Of a stretch of 64,000 nucleotides of DNA, positions 45,830 to 55,100 are shown one piece after another. The notes beneath the pieces were generated by a model. The model saw nothing but the letters and a program-made list of their open reading frames with translations. It was not told the DNA's origin and did no database searches. Position 1 is the stretch's first letter. The number at the start of each line of letters is the position of its first letter. This stretch comes from Agrobacterium sp. a22-2. Lineage in GTDB: Bacteria > Pseudomonadota > Alphaproteobacteria > Rhizobiales > Rhizobiaceae. The stretch lies in the NCBI RefSeq assembly GCF_012276985.1, contig NZ_JAAXMM010000005.1, forward strand, positions 124,001 through 188,000, given 5' to 3'. A program made the position numbers and the translations under genes.

Positions 45830-46291
45830 ATGGCACAGCCCGATACCATTGATCTTGCCATCATGAAGACATTGCAGGCGGAGGGCCGGATCTCCAATGC
45901 GGAGCTTGCCGAGCGGGTCGGGCTGTCGGCGTCTGCCTGTTCGAGGCGGCTCGATATCCTGGAACGAACCGGCGTCATCAGCGGCTATCACGCGCGCCTC
46001 TCCCACAAGGCGCTGGACTACAAGATGATGGTGATCGTCCACATCTCGCTGTCGGGGCAGTTCGCCAAGACCCTGACGGAGTTCGAGGCGGCGGTGAAGC
46101 GCTGTCCGAATGTGCTGGTGTGCTACCTGATGTCCGGCGAATACGACTATATCCTGCGGGTCGCCGCCAAGGATCTCGAGGACTACGAGCGCATCCACCG
46201 GGACTGGCTTTCGGCCCTGCCCCACGTCGTCAAGATCAATTCCAGCTTTGCGCTGCGCGAAATCATCGATCGGCCGAATGTCGGGCTCTGA
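45830..46291 (+). CDS. Lrp/AsnC-family regulator, probable AldR
   Basis: A 153-residue regulator with helix-turn-helix ISNAELAERVGLSASACSRRLDILE (about residues 18-42) and a C-terminal RAM domain (LMSGEYDYILRVAAKD). It is divergent from ald and most likely controls it in response to alanine, as AldR does in Rhizobium. The upstream gap has TTTTCGA (45782-45788) and TTTTTCGAA (45811-45819) around ATTCG, the kind of AT-rich repeated motif Lrp proteins bind; no firm operator is claimed. Confidence 0.92.
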   Translation: MAQPDTIDLAIMKTLQAEGRISNAELAERVGLSASACSRRLDILERTGVISGYHARLSHKALDYKMMVIVHISLSGQFAKTLTEFEAAVKRCPNVLVCYLMSGEYDYILRVAAKDLEDYERIHRDWLSALPHVVKINSSFALREIIDRPNVGL

Positions 46292-46395
46292 AATTCATCG
46301 GTCAGTGCAAATTGAGTGAATCGTTTCAGCCGCTTGCAACCAATGCCTCATAGACTTGTCACATTCGGAGACAGGTCTTTCAATGGGGATCGACG

Positions 46396-46731
46396 ATGCA
46401 GAACAATTTGAAGATGGATGGTCGAAAAGTGCAGCGCAACCGATGCCGCATCGACAGCACCGTTAAATACCTGAACCAGCAGGCGGCGGGCCGCGTCCTG
46501 AACGTGTCGCGGACAGGTATCGCCATCGAACTCAGCGGCAAGTTCAATGCGGCGACCGGCAGCAATGTCGTCATCGAGAACGACGATATCGGCCTCATCG
46601 AGGGCACCGTACGCTGGCGGCGCGACGGCAGGCTCGGCATCCAGATCAAGCAGACCAGCAATTCGCTGGCGCAGATGTCGGCCTATTTCCGTCATTTCCA
46701 TCGAGAGGTCCGGCCGGTTCTGACCCGATAG
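46396..46731 (+). CDS. PilZ domain protein, cyclic-di-GMP receptor
   Basis: A 111-residue single PilZ domain. The ligand-binding arginines lie in the N-terminal RKVQRNRCR and the second motif is NVSRTGIAIEL (pattern N-x-S-x-x-G). WRRDGRLGIQI completes the barrel. It is a stand-alone PilZ protein and would sense cyclic di-GMP made by the cyclases in this window. The partner is unknown. Confidence 0.85.
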   Translation: MQNNLKMDGRKVQRNRCRIDSTVKYLNQQAAGRVLNVSRTGIAIELSGKFNAATGSNVVIENDDIGLIEGTVRWRRDGRLGIQIKQTSNSLAQMSAYFRHFHREVRPVLTR

Positions 46732-46877
46732 AGCCGCCGACCGGCACGGGTATATTGGACCCGTTCCCGCCAGCGCTTGCGGCTCGACATCATACCCTTG
46801 TCATTTTCCGGATGCACATCTTCGCAATTGGCCTTATCTCTGTTCGCCATTAGGCCAGTTTTACGTAGGAGATTGCC

Positions 46878-48863
46878 ATGTCGCTCATAGACCTGCACCC
46901 CATTTCGCGTCGCTCCCTTCTCGGCGGTTTTGCCGCGACTTCGGCTCTTGTCGTTTTGCATCCCTTCGCAGCCCGCGCCAATGCCGCCCAGGCCCATCTG
47001 CGGCTCATGGAAACGACCGATATCCACGTCAATGTGATGCCCTACGACTACTATGCCGACAAACCCAACGACACGATGGGCCTGGCGCGCACCGCAAGCC
47101 TCATCGACGCCATCCGCGCCGAGGCCGGCAACTCCCTGCTGATCGACAATGGCGACCTGCTGCAGGGCAATCCCATGGGCGATTACATGGCCTACAAGAA
47201 GGGCATGAAGGCCGGCGACCTGCATCCCGTGATCAAGGCGATGAACGTGCTCGGCTATGATTGCGGCACCCTCGGCAATCACGAATTCAACTATGGCCTG
47301 GACTTCATGTTCAACACGTTGGGCGGCGCGCAGTTTCCGATCGTCTGTGCCAACCTGACCAAAGGCGAACTGGCCACCGACGCCAAACAGGACCAGCTGT
47401 TCTTCAAGCCCTATGTCATTCTCGACCGGATGATCAAGGACGGCGCCGGTAACGAGAACCCGATCAAGATCGGCTTCATCGGCTTCGTGCCACCGCAAAT
47501 CATGCTGTGGGATGCCAAGAATCTCGAAGGCCGGGCGCAGACGCGCGATATCGTCGCCGCGGCCCGCGCCTGGGTGCCCGTGATGAAGGAGGAAGGCGCC
47601 GACATCGTCGTGGCGCTATCCCATTCCGGCATCGACGGCCACGGCCAGACTGAACGCATGGAAAACGCCTCGCTCTATCTCGCCGGCGTCGAGGGCATCG
47701 ATGCCGTCTTCACCGGCCACCAGCACCTGGTCTTCCCCGGCCCGAAGAGCTTTGACGACGTGCCGGGCGCCGATCCGGTCAAGGGCACCCTGCTCGGCAA
47801 GCCGGCTGTCATGGCCGGCTTCTGGGGCTCGCATATGGGCCTGATCGACCTGTTGATCGAAAAGGACGGCAAGAGCTGGAAGATCGTCGACTTCACCTGC
47901 GAGGCGCGGCCGATCTATCATCGCGATGACAACCGCAAGATCGTCGCCGACACCACCGACAAGCCGGAGGTGGTGGCTTCGGTCGCGGAGGAGCATCAGG
48001 CGACGCTCGACTATGTCCGCACCCCGGTCGGCAAGACCTCGGCGCCGCTCTATTCCTATTTTGCGTTGGTGGCCGACGATCCGTCGGTACAGATCGTCTC
48101 CAATGCGCAGACTTGGTACATCCGCGACATGCTGAAGGAGACCGAATACAAGGATCTGCCGATCCTTTCGGCCGCGGCACCCTTCAAGGCCGGCGGCCGC
48201 GGCGGCGCGGACTATTATACCGATGTGGCGGCGGGCGACATTGCCATCAAGAATGTGGCCGACCTCTACCTTTATCCCAACACCGTTCAGGCCGTGCTGA
48301 TCACCGGCGAGCAGGTCAAGAACTGGCTGGAAATGTCGGCCGGCATGTTCAACCAGGTGGCGGCCGGCGCCAAGGATGTGCCGCTGCTCAACCCGGATTT
48401 CCCATCCTACAATTTCGACGTCATCGATGGGGTGACCTATCAGATCGACCTGTCCGTTCCAGCGAAATACGACAAGGACGGAAAGGCGGTCAATCCGGAA
48501 TCAAGCCGTATCAAGAACCTCAGCGTCTTCGGCCAGCCCATTGATCCGGCACAACGCTTCGTCGTGGCGACCAACAATTACCGCGCCGGCGGCGGCGGCA
48601 AATTCCCCGAGATTGCCAGCGACAAGGTGATCTTCGTGGCGCCCGATACCAATCGCGACGTAATCGTGCGCTACATCATCGATCAGGGCACCATCAACCC
48701 CTCGGCCGACGACAACTGGAGCTTTGCGCCGGTCGACGGTGCCACGGCGATTTTCGAGACCGGCCCGAAGGCCCGCGCCTTTGCAGGCGATGTCAAGGGT
48801 GCCAGGATCGAGGATGCCGGCGACGGTGCCGATGGCTTTGCCAAGTTCCGGCTGTTTCTATAG
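46878..48863 (+). CDS. cpdB: Tat-exported 2',3'-cyclic-nucleotide 2'-phosphodiesterase/3'-nucleotidase
   Basis: Periplasmic scavenger that hydrolyses 2',3'-cyclic nucleotides and 3'-nucleotides. The 661-residue length equals E. coli CpdB. The N-terminus carries a twin-arginine signal, SRRSLLGGFAATSALVVL (residues 10-27). The metallophosphatase domain shows ETTDIHVN, IDNGDLLQGNP, GNHEFNYG and GHQHLVFPGP; the C-terminal nucleotidase domain has NNYRAGGGGKFPEI. E. coli CpdB uses the Sec route, so Tat export is notable but is common in Rhizobiales. TAGGAG precedes the ATG. Confidence 0.94.
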   Translation: MSLIDLHPISRRSLLGGFAATSALVVLHPFAARANAAQAHLRLMETTDIHVNVMPYDYYADKPNDTMGLARTASLIDAIRAEAGNSLLIDNGDLLQGNPMGDYMAYKKGMKAGDLHPVIKAMNVLGYDCGTLGNHEFNYGLDFMFNTLGGAQFPIVCANLTKGELATDAKQDQLFFKPYVILDRMIKDGAGNENPIKIGFIGFVPPQIMLWDAKNLEGRAQTRDIVAAARAWVPVMKEEGADIVVALSHSGIDGHGQTERMENASLYLAGVEGIDAVFTGHQHLVFPGPKSFDDVPGADPVKGTLLGKPAVMAGFWGSHMGLIDLLIEKDGKSWKIVDFTCEARPIYHRDDNRKIVADTTDKPEVVASVAEEHQATLDYVRTPVGKTSAPLYSYFALVADDPSVQIVSNAQTWYIRDMLKETEYKDLPILSAAAPFKAGGRGGADYYTDVAAGDIAIKNVADLYLYPNTVQAVLITGEQVKNWLEMSAGMFNQVAAGAKDVPLLNPDFPSYNFDVIDGVTYQIDLSVPAKYDKDGKAVNPESSRIKNLSVFGQPIDPAQRFVVATNNYRAGGGGKFPEIASDKVIFVAPDTNRDVIVRYIIDQGTINPSADDNWSFAPVDGATAIFETGPKARAFAGDVKGARIEDAGDGADGFAKFRLFL

Positions 48864-48889
48864 GGGATAAAGTCTACCTATTTCTTCCC

Positions 48890-48917
48890 GAACCCGCGGT
48901 CACCAGACCGCGGGTTC
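48890..48917 (+). terminator. Terminator after cpdB
   Basis: GAACCCGCGGT and ACCGCGGGTTC form a perfect 11-bp stem with a CACCAG loop, 26 bp after the cpdB stop and between convergent genes. A short TGCTT tail follows. Confidence 0.8.
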
Positions 48918-48949
48918 TGCTTGTCCCGCTGCCGTTTGCTTGAGTCGAT

Positions 48950-49909
48950 TCAAGCCCGTAGCGCCTGATCCTGGCGAACTGAATCAAGGACCTCACCCGG
49001 AAAATGAGCCGGGCAGGAGGACAGCTTGTGGCGGAAGGCCTCTATCAGCCAGGCAGCCGCCGGTCCTGGCGGCGATGCCGTCTTGCGGATCGCATAGATC
49101 GAGTAATGGCCCTGCTCGTAGGCCTCCAGATTGAGATGAACCAGGCGGCCCGACAGGATATCGTCATGGATGACGGAGGCCGGCAATCCGCCCCAGCCGA
49201 GCCCGCCGCGGATCAGGTGATGCTTGGTGGCGATGTCGCTGACCCGCCAGGTCTTGTAGGACAGCACGTTGAAATCGCGTCCCGTGGTCAGGTCCGATGC
49301 ATCGGTGACCACGAGCTGGACTTCCTCCCGCACGTCGGCCAGCGTCAGCGGTCCTGCGATTTGCGCCAGCGGATGGGTGGCTGCGGCAACCGGCAGCAGG
49401 AAATTATGGCCGATCCGCTCGACCTGCAACGAATCGTCCTGCCGCATCAGGGCACCACCAATGCCGATCGACGAGCGTCCGGTCATCACCAGCTCCATGA
49501 TCCGCCCGAGTTCACCGACATCGAGGCGCAGGGCGACCGATGGAAAGATCGTGCGGAATTCCTTGAGCACGGCGACCATGGCGTCGGTCGGCACCATGAC
49601 GCTGATCGCGACCGACACTTCCGCCTCCAGGCCCTGCTTCATGCTGATGGCGCGTGCCCGCATGACCTGGAGGTCGCCGACGATGCGCCGGGCATCCGCC
49701 AGCATCGCCTTGCCGGCATCGGTCAGTTTCGGCTGGCGCGCGCCATTGCGCTCGAAGAGCGACACGTCGAGCTGCGCTTCGAGATTGCCGATCGTGTAGC
49801 TGATCACCGACTGGGCGCGGTTGAGCCCACGGGCGGCGGCTGAAAAGCTGCCGGCATCGGCAACGGCGAGAAAGACCTGCAACTGGTCGAGGGTCGGGTT
49901 GGCGTCCAT
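48950..49909 (-). CDS. LysR-family transcriptional regulator
   Basis: A 319-residue regulator with N-terminal helix-turn-helix (FLAVADAGSFSAAARGLNRAQSVISYTI, about residues 13-40) and a full LysR effector domain. It is divergent from azoR, with 133 bp between starts that hold the palindrome TAATT-CGAT-AATTA close to its own start. It probably controls azoR in answer to quinone-like or azo compounds; the inducer is inferred from the neighbour only. Confidence 0.92.
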   Translation of the reverse strand: MDANPTLDQLQVFLAVADAGSFSAAARGLNRAQSVISYTIGNLEAQLDVSLFERNGARQPKLTDAGKAMLADARRIVGDLQVMRARAISMKQGLEAEVSVAISVMVPTDAMVAVLKEFRTIFPSVALRLDVGELGRIMELVMTGRSSIGIGGALMRQDDSLQVERIGHNFLLPVAAATHPLAQIAGPLTLADVREEVQLVVTDASDLTTGRDFNVLSYKTWRVSDIATKHHLIRGGLGWGGLPASVIHDDILSGRLVHLNLEAYEQGHYSIYAIRKTASPPGPAAAWLIEAFRHKLSSCPAHFPGEVLDSVRQDQALRA

Positions 49910-49920
49910 GTCTCATCCAA

Positions 49921-49934
49921 TAATTCGATAATTA
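49921..49934. promoter_or_regulatory. Palindrome between LysR gene and azoR
   Basis: TAATT-CGAT-AATTA is a perfect 5-4-5 palindrome 12 bp from the LysR start and about 110 bp before azoR. It carries the T-N11-A spacing typical of LysR sites. A related ATTACAATCG stretch follows. Confidence 0.5.
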
Positions 49935-50042
49935 CAATCGACATTATCACGGTTTTTTCGATAGCAGCAACGGCCTATCTGTGGGCCACAGCGGCGAGGT
50001 TCTCCCTGCCCGGCCGCGAAGCCAACACGATAAGGAACTGCC

Positions 50043-50657
50043 ATGTCCTCCATTCTTCTGATCACTTCGAGCCCGCGCGGTGCCGAATCCCAGTCCAGCA
50101 GCGTTGCCACCGACCTTGCCGAGAAGCTGAAGGCCCAGACCGGAGCGCAGATCGTGCATCGCGACCTGGCCGCTAATCCGCTCGCCCATGTGGACGGCAC
50201 CTTCACCGCCGCCATCCGCAAGCCGGCAGCCGATCGCACACCGGCCGAAGCCGAAGCCGCCGTCATCTCCGACGAATTGGTCCGGGAACTGCTGGCCGCC
50301 GACACGCTGGTGATCGGCACCGGCCTGATCAACTTCAACATCTATTCGTCGCTGAAGACCTGGATCGACCATGTCGCGCGCGCCGGCCTGACCTTCAAAT
50401 ACACAGAATCCGGTCCGGTCGGCCTTGTCACCGGTAAGAAGGCTTATGTGGTTCTGGCCTCGGGTGGGGTCTATTCCAGCGGCCCAGGCGCCCCGATGAA
50501 CCATGCTGTTCCTTACCTGCAGACGGTTCTCGGCTTCCTGGGTATCACCGACATCGAAACCATCTATGTCGAAGGCCTGGCCTATGGACCGGAGGCCGCC
50601 GAAAAGGCGATTGCCGCCGCTCACGCCAAGGCTGCAGAGCTGGCCCAGGCAGCCTGA
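50043..50657 (+). CDS. azoR: FMN-dependent NADH:azoreductase
   Basis: Two-electron reduction of quinones and azo dyes with NADH in the cytosol. The 204-residue flavodoxin-like protein has the FMN phosphate loop SSPRGAESQSSS (residues 9-20), the FMN contact GTGLINFNIYSSLKTWID, and LASGGVYSSGPG. Divergent from a LysR regulator. A textbook terminator follows the stop codon. Confidence 0.94.
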   Translation: MSSILLITSSPRGAESQSSSVATDLAEKLKAQTGAQIVHRDLAANPLAHVDGTFTAAIRKPAADRTPAEAEAAVISDELVRELLAADTLVIGTGLINFNIYSSLKTWIDHVARAGLTFKYTESGPVGLVTGKKAYVVLASGGVYSSGPGAPMNHAVPYLQTVLGFLGITDIETIYVEGLAYGPEAAEKAIAAAHAKAAELAQAA

Positions 50658-50682
50658 AGAACCACGACTGCACAATGACAGG

Positions 50683-50711
50683 ATCCGGTCGCGAGAGCGG
50701 CCGGATTTTTT
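50683..50711 (+). terminator. Rho-independent terminator after azoR
   Basis: ATCCGGTCGC and GCGGCCGGAT pair (one T-G) around a GAGA loop at 50683-50706, followed by a run of six T. It lies 25 bp after the azoR stop. Confidence 0.92.
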
Positions 50712-50735
50712 CGTGCCGCCAACACGGGCCAATTG

Positions 50736-51989
50736 TCAGACGATGCCGACGACACAGTTGCGGCCGGCGTCCTTGGCCTTGTAGAGACGCTCGTCGGCCA
50801 GGGCCAGCAGGCTGTTGAAACTGCCGCCATCATGCGGCGCGGTGGCCACCCCGATACTGATCGTCACCGGCTCACCAGCCATGTTGCGGATCGTCGCGGC
50901 CATGGTGCGGCAGAGATGGCCCGCCAGCCCCAGGGCATCGCCATGGGATGCTTCCGGCATCAGCACCACGAATTCCTCGCCGCCATAGCGGAAGATATGG
51001 TCACCCTCCCGCAACTGGCCGGCCATGCCGTCGGCAATGGCCTTCAGGACCTCGTCACCATGCAGATGGCCGAACCGGTCGTTGACCGACTTGAAGTGAT
51101 CGACATCGACGATGGCCAGGCTGACCGGCGTACCGATGCGCAGCGATTCGCGGATCAGCCGTGGCGCCTCGATCTCCATGCGGCTGCGGTCGTAAAGCCC
51201 GGTCAGCATGTCGCGCCCGGTCCTGGACAACAGATCCTCGTAGCGCTCGCGAAATGTCAGGTCGCTGAAGACATCGCCGATCGGGCGGCGGGAATGGGTG
51301 ATGTTGTGATCGCGGAACATCGACTGGTACAGCATGAAGAATGCCGCATAAAGCGTGACCGAGAACATCTTGGCCTTCAGGCCACCCCAGAACACGCTGG
51401 CCGGCGCATCGTAGAGATAGTTCAGGAGCGCATAGAAACCGATCTGGTCGAAAGTCAGCACCAGCATGCCGCTCAAGGCAAAACGCACCACCGTCCGGCG
51501 CAACCAGGTCCGACCGAGCCGTTCGTAGAGCAGGATGATGCCGAGCGCGTCGAGATAGAGCAGCGCCGTGCCCCAGATCATCAGCAGTCCCATGTCCTGC
51601 AGGAAGCCCATGTCGGCGAACTGGCGGGGCGCCATTTCCACCGGCTGATGCAACAGCACGACCTGGGCGACGGCGACCGTCACCAGATTGCCGAGAAACA
51701 GACCGTAGATCGGCTGGCGGACGGTGGAGGCATCCTCCTTGATGTAGAGCATCAGGATCATCATCAGCTTGCCGGTGAAAAAGACCGACGAACCCGGCGA
51801 GACCACGCCAAAGGGAAGGCTTACATAGAAGACGGCCGCCAGATAGGTCTCGACGAAATGCATGACGCCGAGGGCCGTCAGGAAAACGCCAAGACCGATC
51901 CTGTGTCGGAAATGCAGCAGAGCCGTCATCAGGCTGAAATAGAGCGCGGCTTCGGCCAGAAAGAGCGCCAGATTTATTGTTTGAACCAT
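50736..51989 (-). CDS. Multi-pass membrane diguanylate cyclase
   Basis: A 417-residue inner-membrane enzyme. About six or seven membrane helices fill residues 1-230, with short loops only, like a MASE-type sensor. The GGDEF domain (from about residue 260) has LAIVDVDHFKSVNDRFGH, an intact inhibitory site REGD and the active loop FRYGGEEF at the correct five-residue distance. It should therefore make cyclic di-GMP and be feedback-limited. The ATG at 51989 with GGAG five bases upstream is preferred; an equally well-placed ATG at 52037 would add 16 residues. It lies 132 bp after the Amt::GGDEF-EAL gene on the same strand. Confidence 0.9.
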   Translation of the reverse strand: MVQTINLALFLAEAALYFSLMTALLHFRHRIGLGVFLTALGVMHFVETYLAAVFYVSLPFGVVSPGSSVFFTGKLMMILMLYIKEDASTVRQPIYGLFLGNLVTVAVAQVVLLHQPVEMAPRQFADMGFLQDMGLLMIWGTALLYLDALGIILLYERLGRTWLRRTVVRFALSGMLVLTFDQIGFYALLNYLYDAPASVFWGGLKAKMFSVTLYAAFFMLYQSMFRDHNITHSRRPIGDVFSDLTFRERYEDLLSRTGRDMLTGLYDRSRMEIEAPRLIRESLRIGTPVSLAIVDVDHFKSVNDRFGHLHGDEVLKAIADGMAGQLREGDHIFRYGGEEFVVLMPEASHGDALGLAGHLCRTMAATIRNMAGEPVTISIGVATAPHDGGSFNSLLALADERLYKAKDAGRNCVVGIV

Positions 51990-52121
51990 CGGGCTCCACT
52001 CGTCCGCTGCCGCCAAGACCGTACGGACCCTCTCCATTGCGGCTCCACGAAGAAGCCGACTCAGCTTCGGCTGTTTTCACGTCCACCGCCAAAACCCGCC
52101 TAGCACGGGATGATGACCTTC

Positions 52122-55100
52122 CTACAGGGCTTTTCGCGGGCCGCGCGGCAGGTCTGCATAATTCTCGCCGCCGACCCCGAGCAAGGACCCTGCCCGCGAG
52201 GCGGGACGCGGCATGCCGCGGAGTTGCACCGCGACAGCCTGATCGATCTCCCGCAGAATGTTGCGGGCCGGCAACGGCTTGCCCAGCAAATAGCCCTGCA
52301 GTTCGTCGCAACCCGATTGCGCCAGGAACAGCGCCTGCTCGATCGTCTCGACGCCCTCTGCGACGACCTTCATGCCAAGGCCTGCCCCCAGGTCGATGAT
52401 GGTGCGGACGATCGTCGCGGCATTGTCCTCGACCCCGAGACTGCTGACGAAACCCTGGTCGATCTTGATGGCATCGAACGGGTAGTGGCTAAGATAACTC
52501 AACGACGAGTATCCTGTGCCGAAATCGTCAAGGGCGATACGGAAACCGAAATCCTTGAGCGCCTCCAGGATATCCAGTGCGCGCTTGTCGTTGTCGATCA
52601 GGACGCTTTCGGTGATCTCCAGCTCCAGCCGCGACGCATCGATGCCGGAGCGCTGAACGATCGTGGAGAGATTGTGCAGGAAGTCCGGATGGCGAAACTG
52701 GATGGTGCTGACATTGACGCTCAGGCGCCCGTCGGCCACCTCGCCCTGCAAGAGCCGGCAGGCCTGCTCGATCACCCATTCGCCTATGGCGATGATCTTG
52801 CCGGAGGCTTCTGCGACCGGGATGAACTCGCTCGGGCTGACGAGGCCGCGCTCGGGATGATGCCAGCGGATCAGCGCCTCATAGGAGACGATCTGCGCGG
52901 TGGCGGCCTGAATGCGCGGCTGCAGATACAGTTCGAATTCGTCGCGCTGCAGCGCCTGTTCGATGTCGGCCTCCAGTGCCCGCCGCTTCTCGATCAATTC
53001 GTTCATGCCCGGCCGGAAGATCTGCCAGGTGTTTCGGCCGGAATCCTTGGCCTGGTAGAGGGCGACATCGGCCCGGTTGATCAGTTCCTCGGACGTCGAG
53101 GCATGTTCCGGGCAAAGGGCAGAGCCGATGCTGACGCCACATTTGATCATCTCGCCGCGCCCCGTGTCGAAGGGCTCGCGGAACGCGGCAATCAGACGCC
53201 GGCTGAAGTCCTCGATCTGGGCTTCGAAGGAACCGTTGGACAGGATGACGGCGAACTCGTCCCCACCGAGACGAGCGGCGACATCATAGCGCCCGAGAGC
53301 GGCTGTCAGCCGCCGGGCGGTCTCGCGGATGACGGCGTCGCCGGCCGGATGACCGTAGATATCATTGATATCCTTGAAGTGATCGAGATCGACCAGGACA
53401 ACGGCGCAGCCCCAGCCGGCATTGGCCCGGTCGACGCTTGCGGCGAGATGCTCGGCAAACAGCGTCCGGTTTGCCAGGCCCGTCAGCGGATCGTGCAAGG
53501 CGAGATGCCGGATGTGCTGTTCGGCCGCCCGGCGTTCGCGCTGATCAACAAGGCAGCCGACACGCATCGTCTTGCCGCGATAGACGATATCACGGCCGCG
53601 GGCCTCGACCGGAATCTGCTCGCCGCCGGGCGTATGGATGACAACCTCGAAGCTCGCGTCCACTCCATCCTGAGAAGCCTCCTGCAGCGTGACGCGGCCG
53701 TCCTGGGACAGAAAATCGTAGATCGGCCGGCCGATCAGGTCCTTCAAGGGCAGACCAAGGAGACTGGCCAATTGTTCATTGCCATCGACGATGATGCCGT
53801 CATGATACATGACGATCGCCTCGAACGTGGCGTTTGCAATGGTGGCGACCCGCTCGGCCTCCTCGTCATCGCGGCGTTTGGCCGTCAACTTGCCGCGGTT
53901 CTTTTCCTCCTCTTCGATATTGTCCATCAGGCGGTTGAAAAGGCCGGTGAGCTTTTCCGCCTCGTCGCCGCTGACGACCGGCAGGCGGTGGGTGAGATCG
54001 GCCGTTCCGTTGACCAGCCCGGACAGAGCATCTTCGACATGGCCGACGCCGAGCCTTGTGGCGTGCTCGGCAACGTTCAGCCCGACCTCTTCGTCTTCGA
54101 CAGACACCCGCACCGTCATTATGCGATCGAGAAGCCAGAAGAAGGCATAGCCAAGCCCGAAGGCCCAGTAGAAATTCAAGAGCGAACCGAAGACCTGGAT
54201 GTAAAATTGCGCAAACCGTCCGCCGGCCGGCAACGCCTCGACCGGCGCCAGAAAAGCCAGCCCCAGCGTTCCCGCAACGCCCGCAAAGGCATGAACCCCG
54301 ATCGCGCCGACAGCATCGTCGATCTTCAATCGGCGCTCGACATACTCATTGCCGTAAATCGCCACCACCGCACCGAGAGCCCCGATGATCAGCGCGCCGG
54401 ACGGATCGAGCACATGGCAGCCGGCGGTGACGGCCACCAGCCCGCCCAGCATGCCGCAGAGGGCCTTTTCGGGCAGGACCACGCCGTCGCGAAAATAGCC
54501 GAGCACATAGCCGACACAGGTGGCCATGCCGCCGGCCAGAACCGTGTTCAGGATGATCGGCGCCATGTCCGCGGACGCCTTTGCCGTGGAGCCGCCATTG
54601 AAGCCGATCCAGCCGATGAACAGTAGCAAGGCGCCCGTCGTCGACAGGACAGGATTATGGCCGGCGATGCGCACGACATTGCCATTGGCATCGAAGCGTC
54701 CGAGACGCGGGCCGATGACCATGCAGGCGGCAAGCGAAATCCAGCCACCGGTGGCATGCACCACGGTCGAACCGGCGAAATCGACAAAGCCGAGATTGGC
54801 CAGGAAGGCCGATGTATTGGGCGTCAGCGCCGAGCCCCAGGTCCAGTGCACGAAGACCGGGTAGATGATGCCCGACAGGAACAGCGAGCCGAATACATAG
54901 GCCGACAGCTTCATGCGCTCGGCAACGGCACCGGACACGATCGTCGCCGCCGTTCCGCAGAACATCACCTGGAAGACGAAGAAGCCGCTTTCCCAGGTCG
55001 TCAGGTTGTGCAGGAAATAAAAATCACCCTCTGTCCCGACGACGAAGCCGTCGGATGCGCCGAAGGCGATCATGAAGCCGATGGCTGCAAAGGCGACGAC

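Noticed and set aside
52110..54626. 838-codon plus-strand open frame opposite the Amt fusion
   Set aside because: Antisense to an unmistakable Amt-GGDEF-EAL protein; no motifs of its own.
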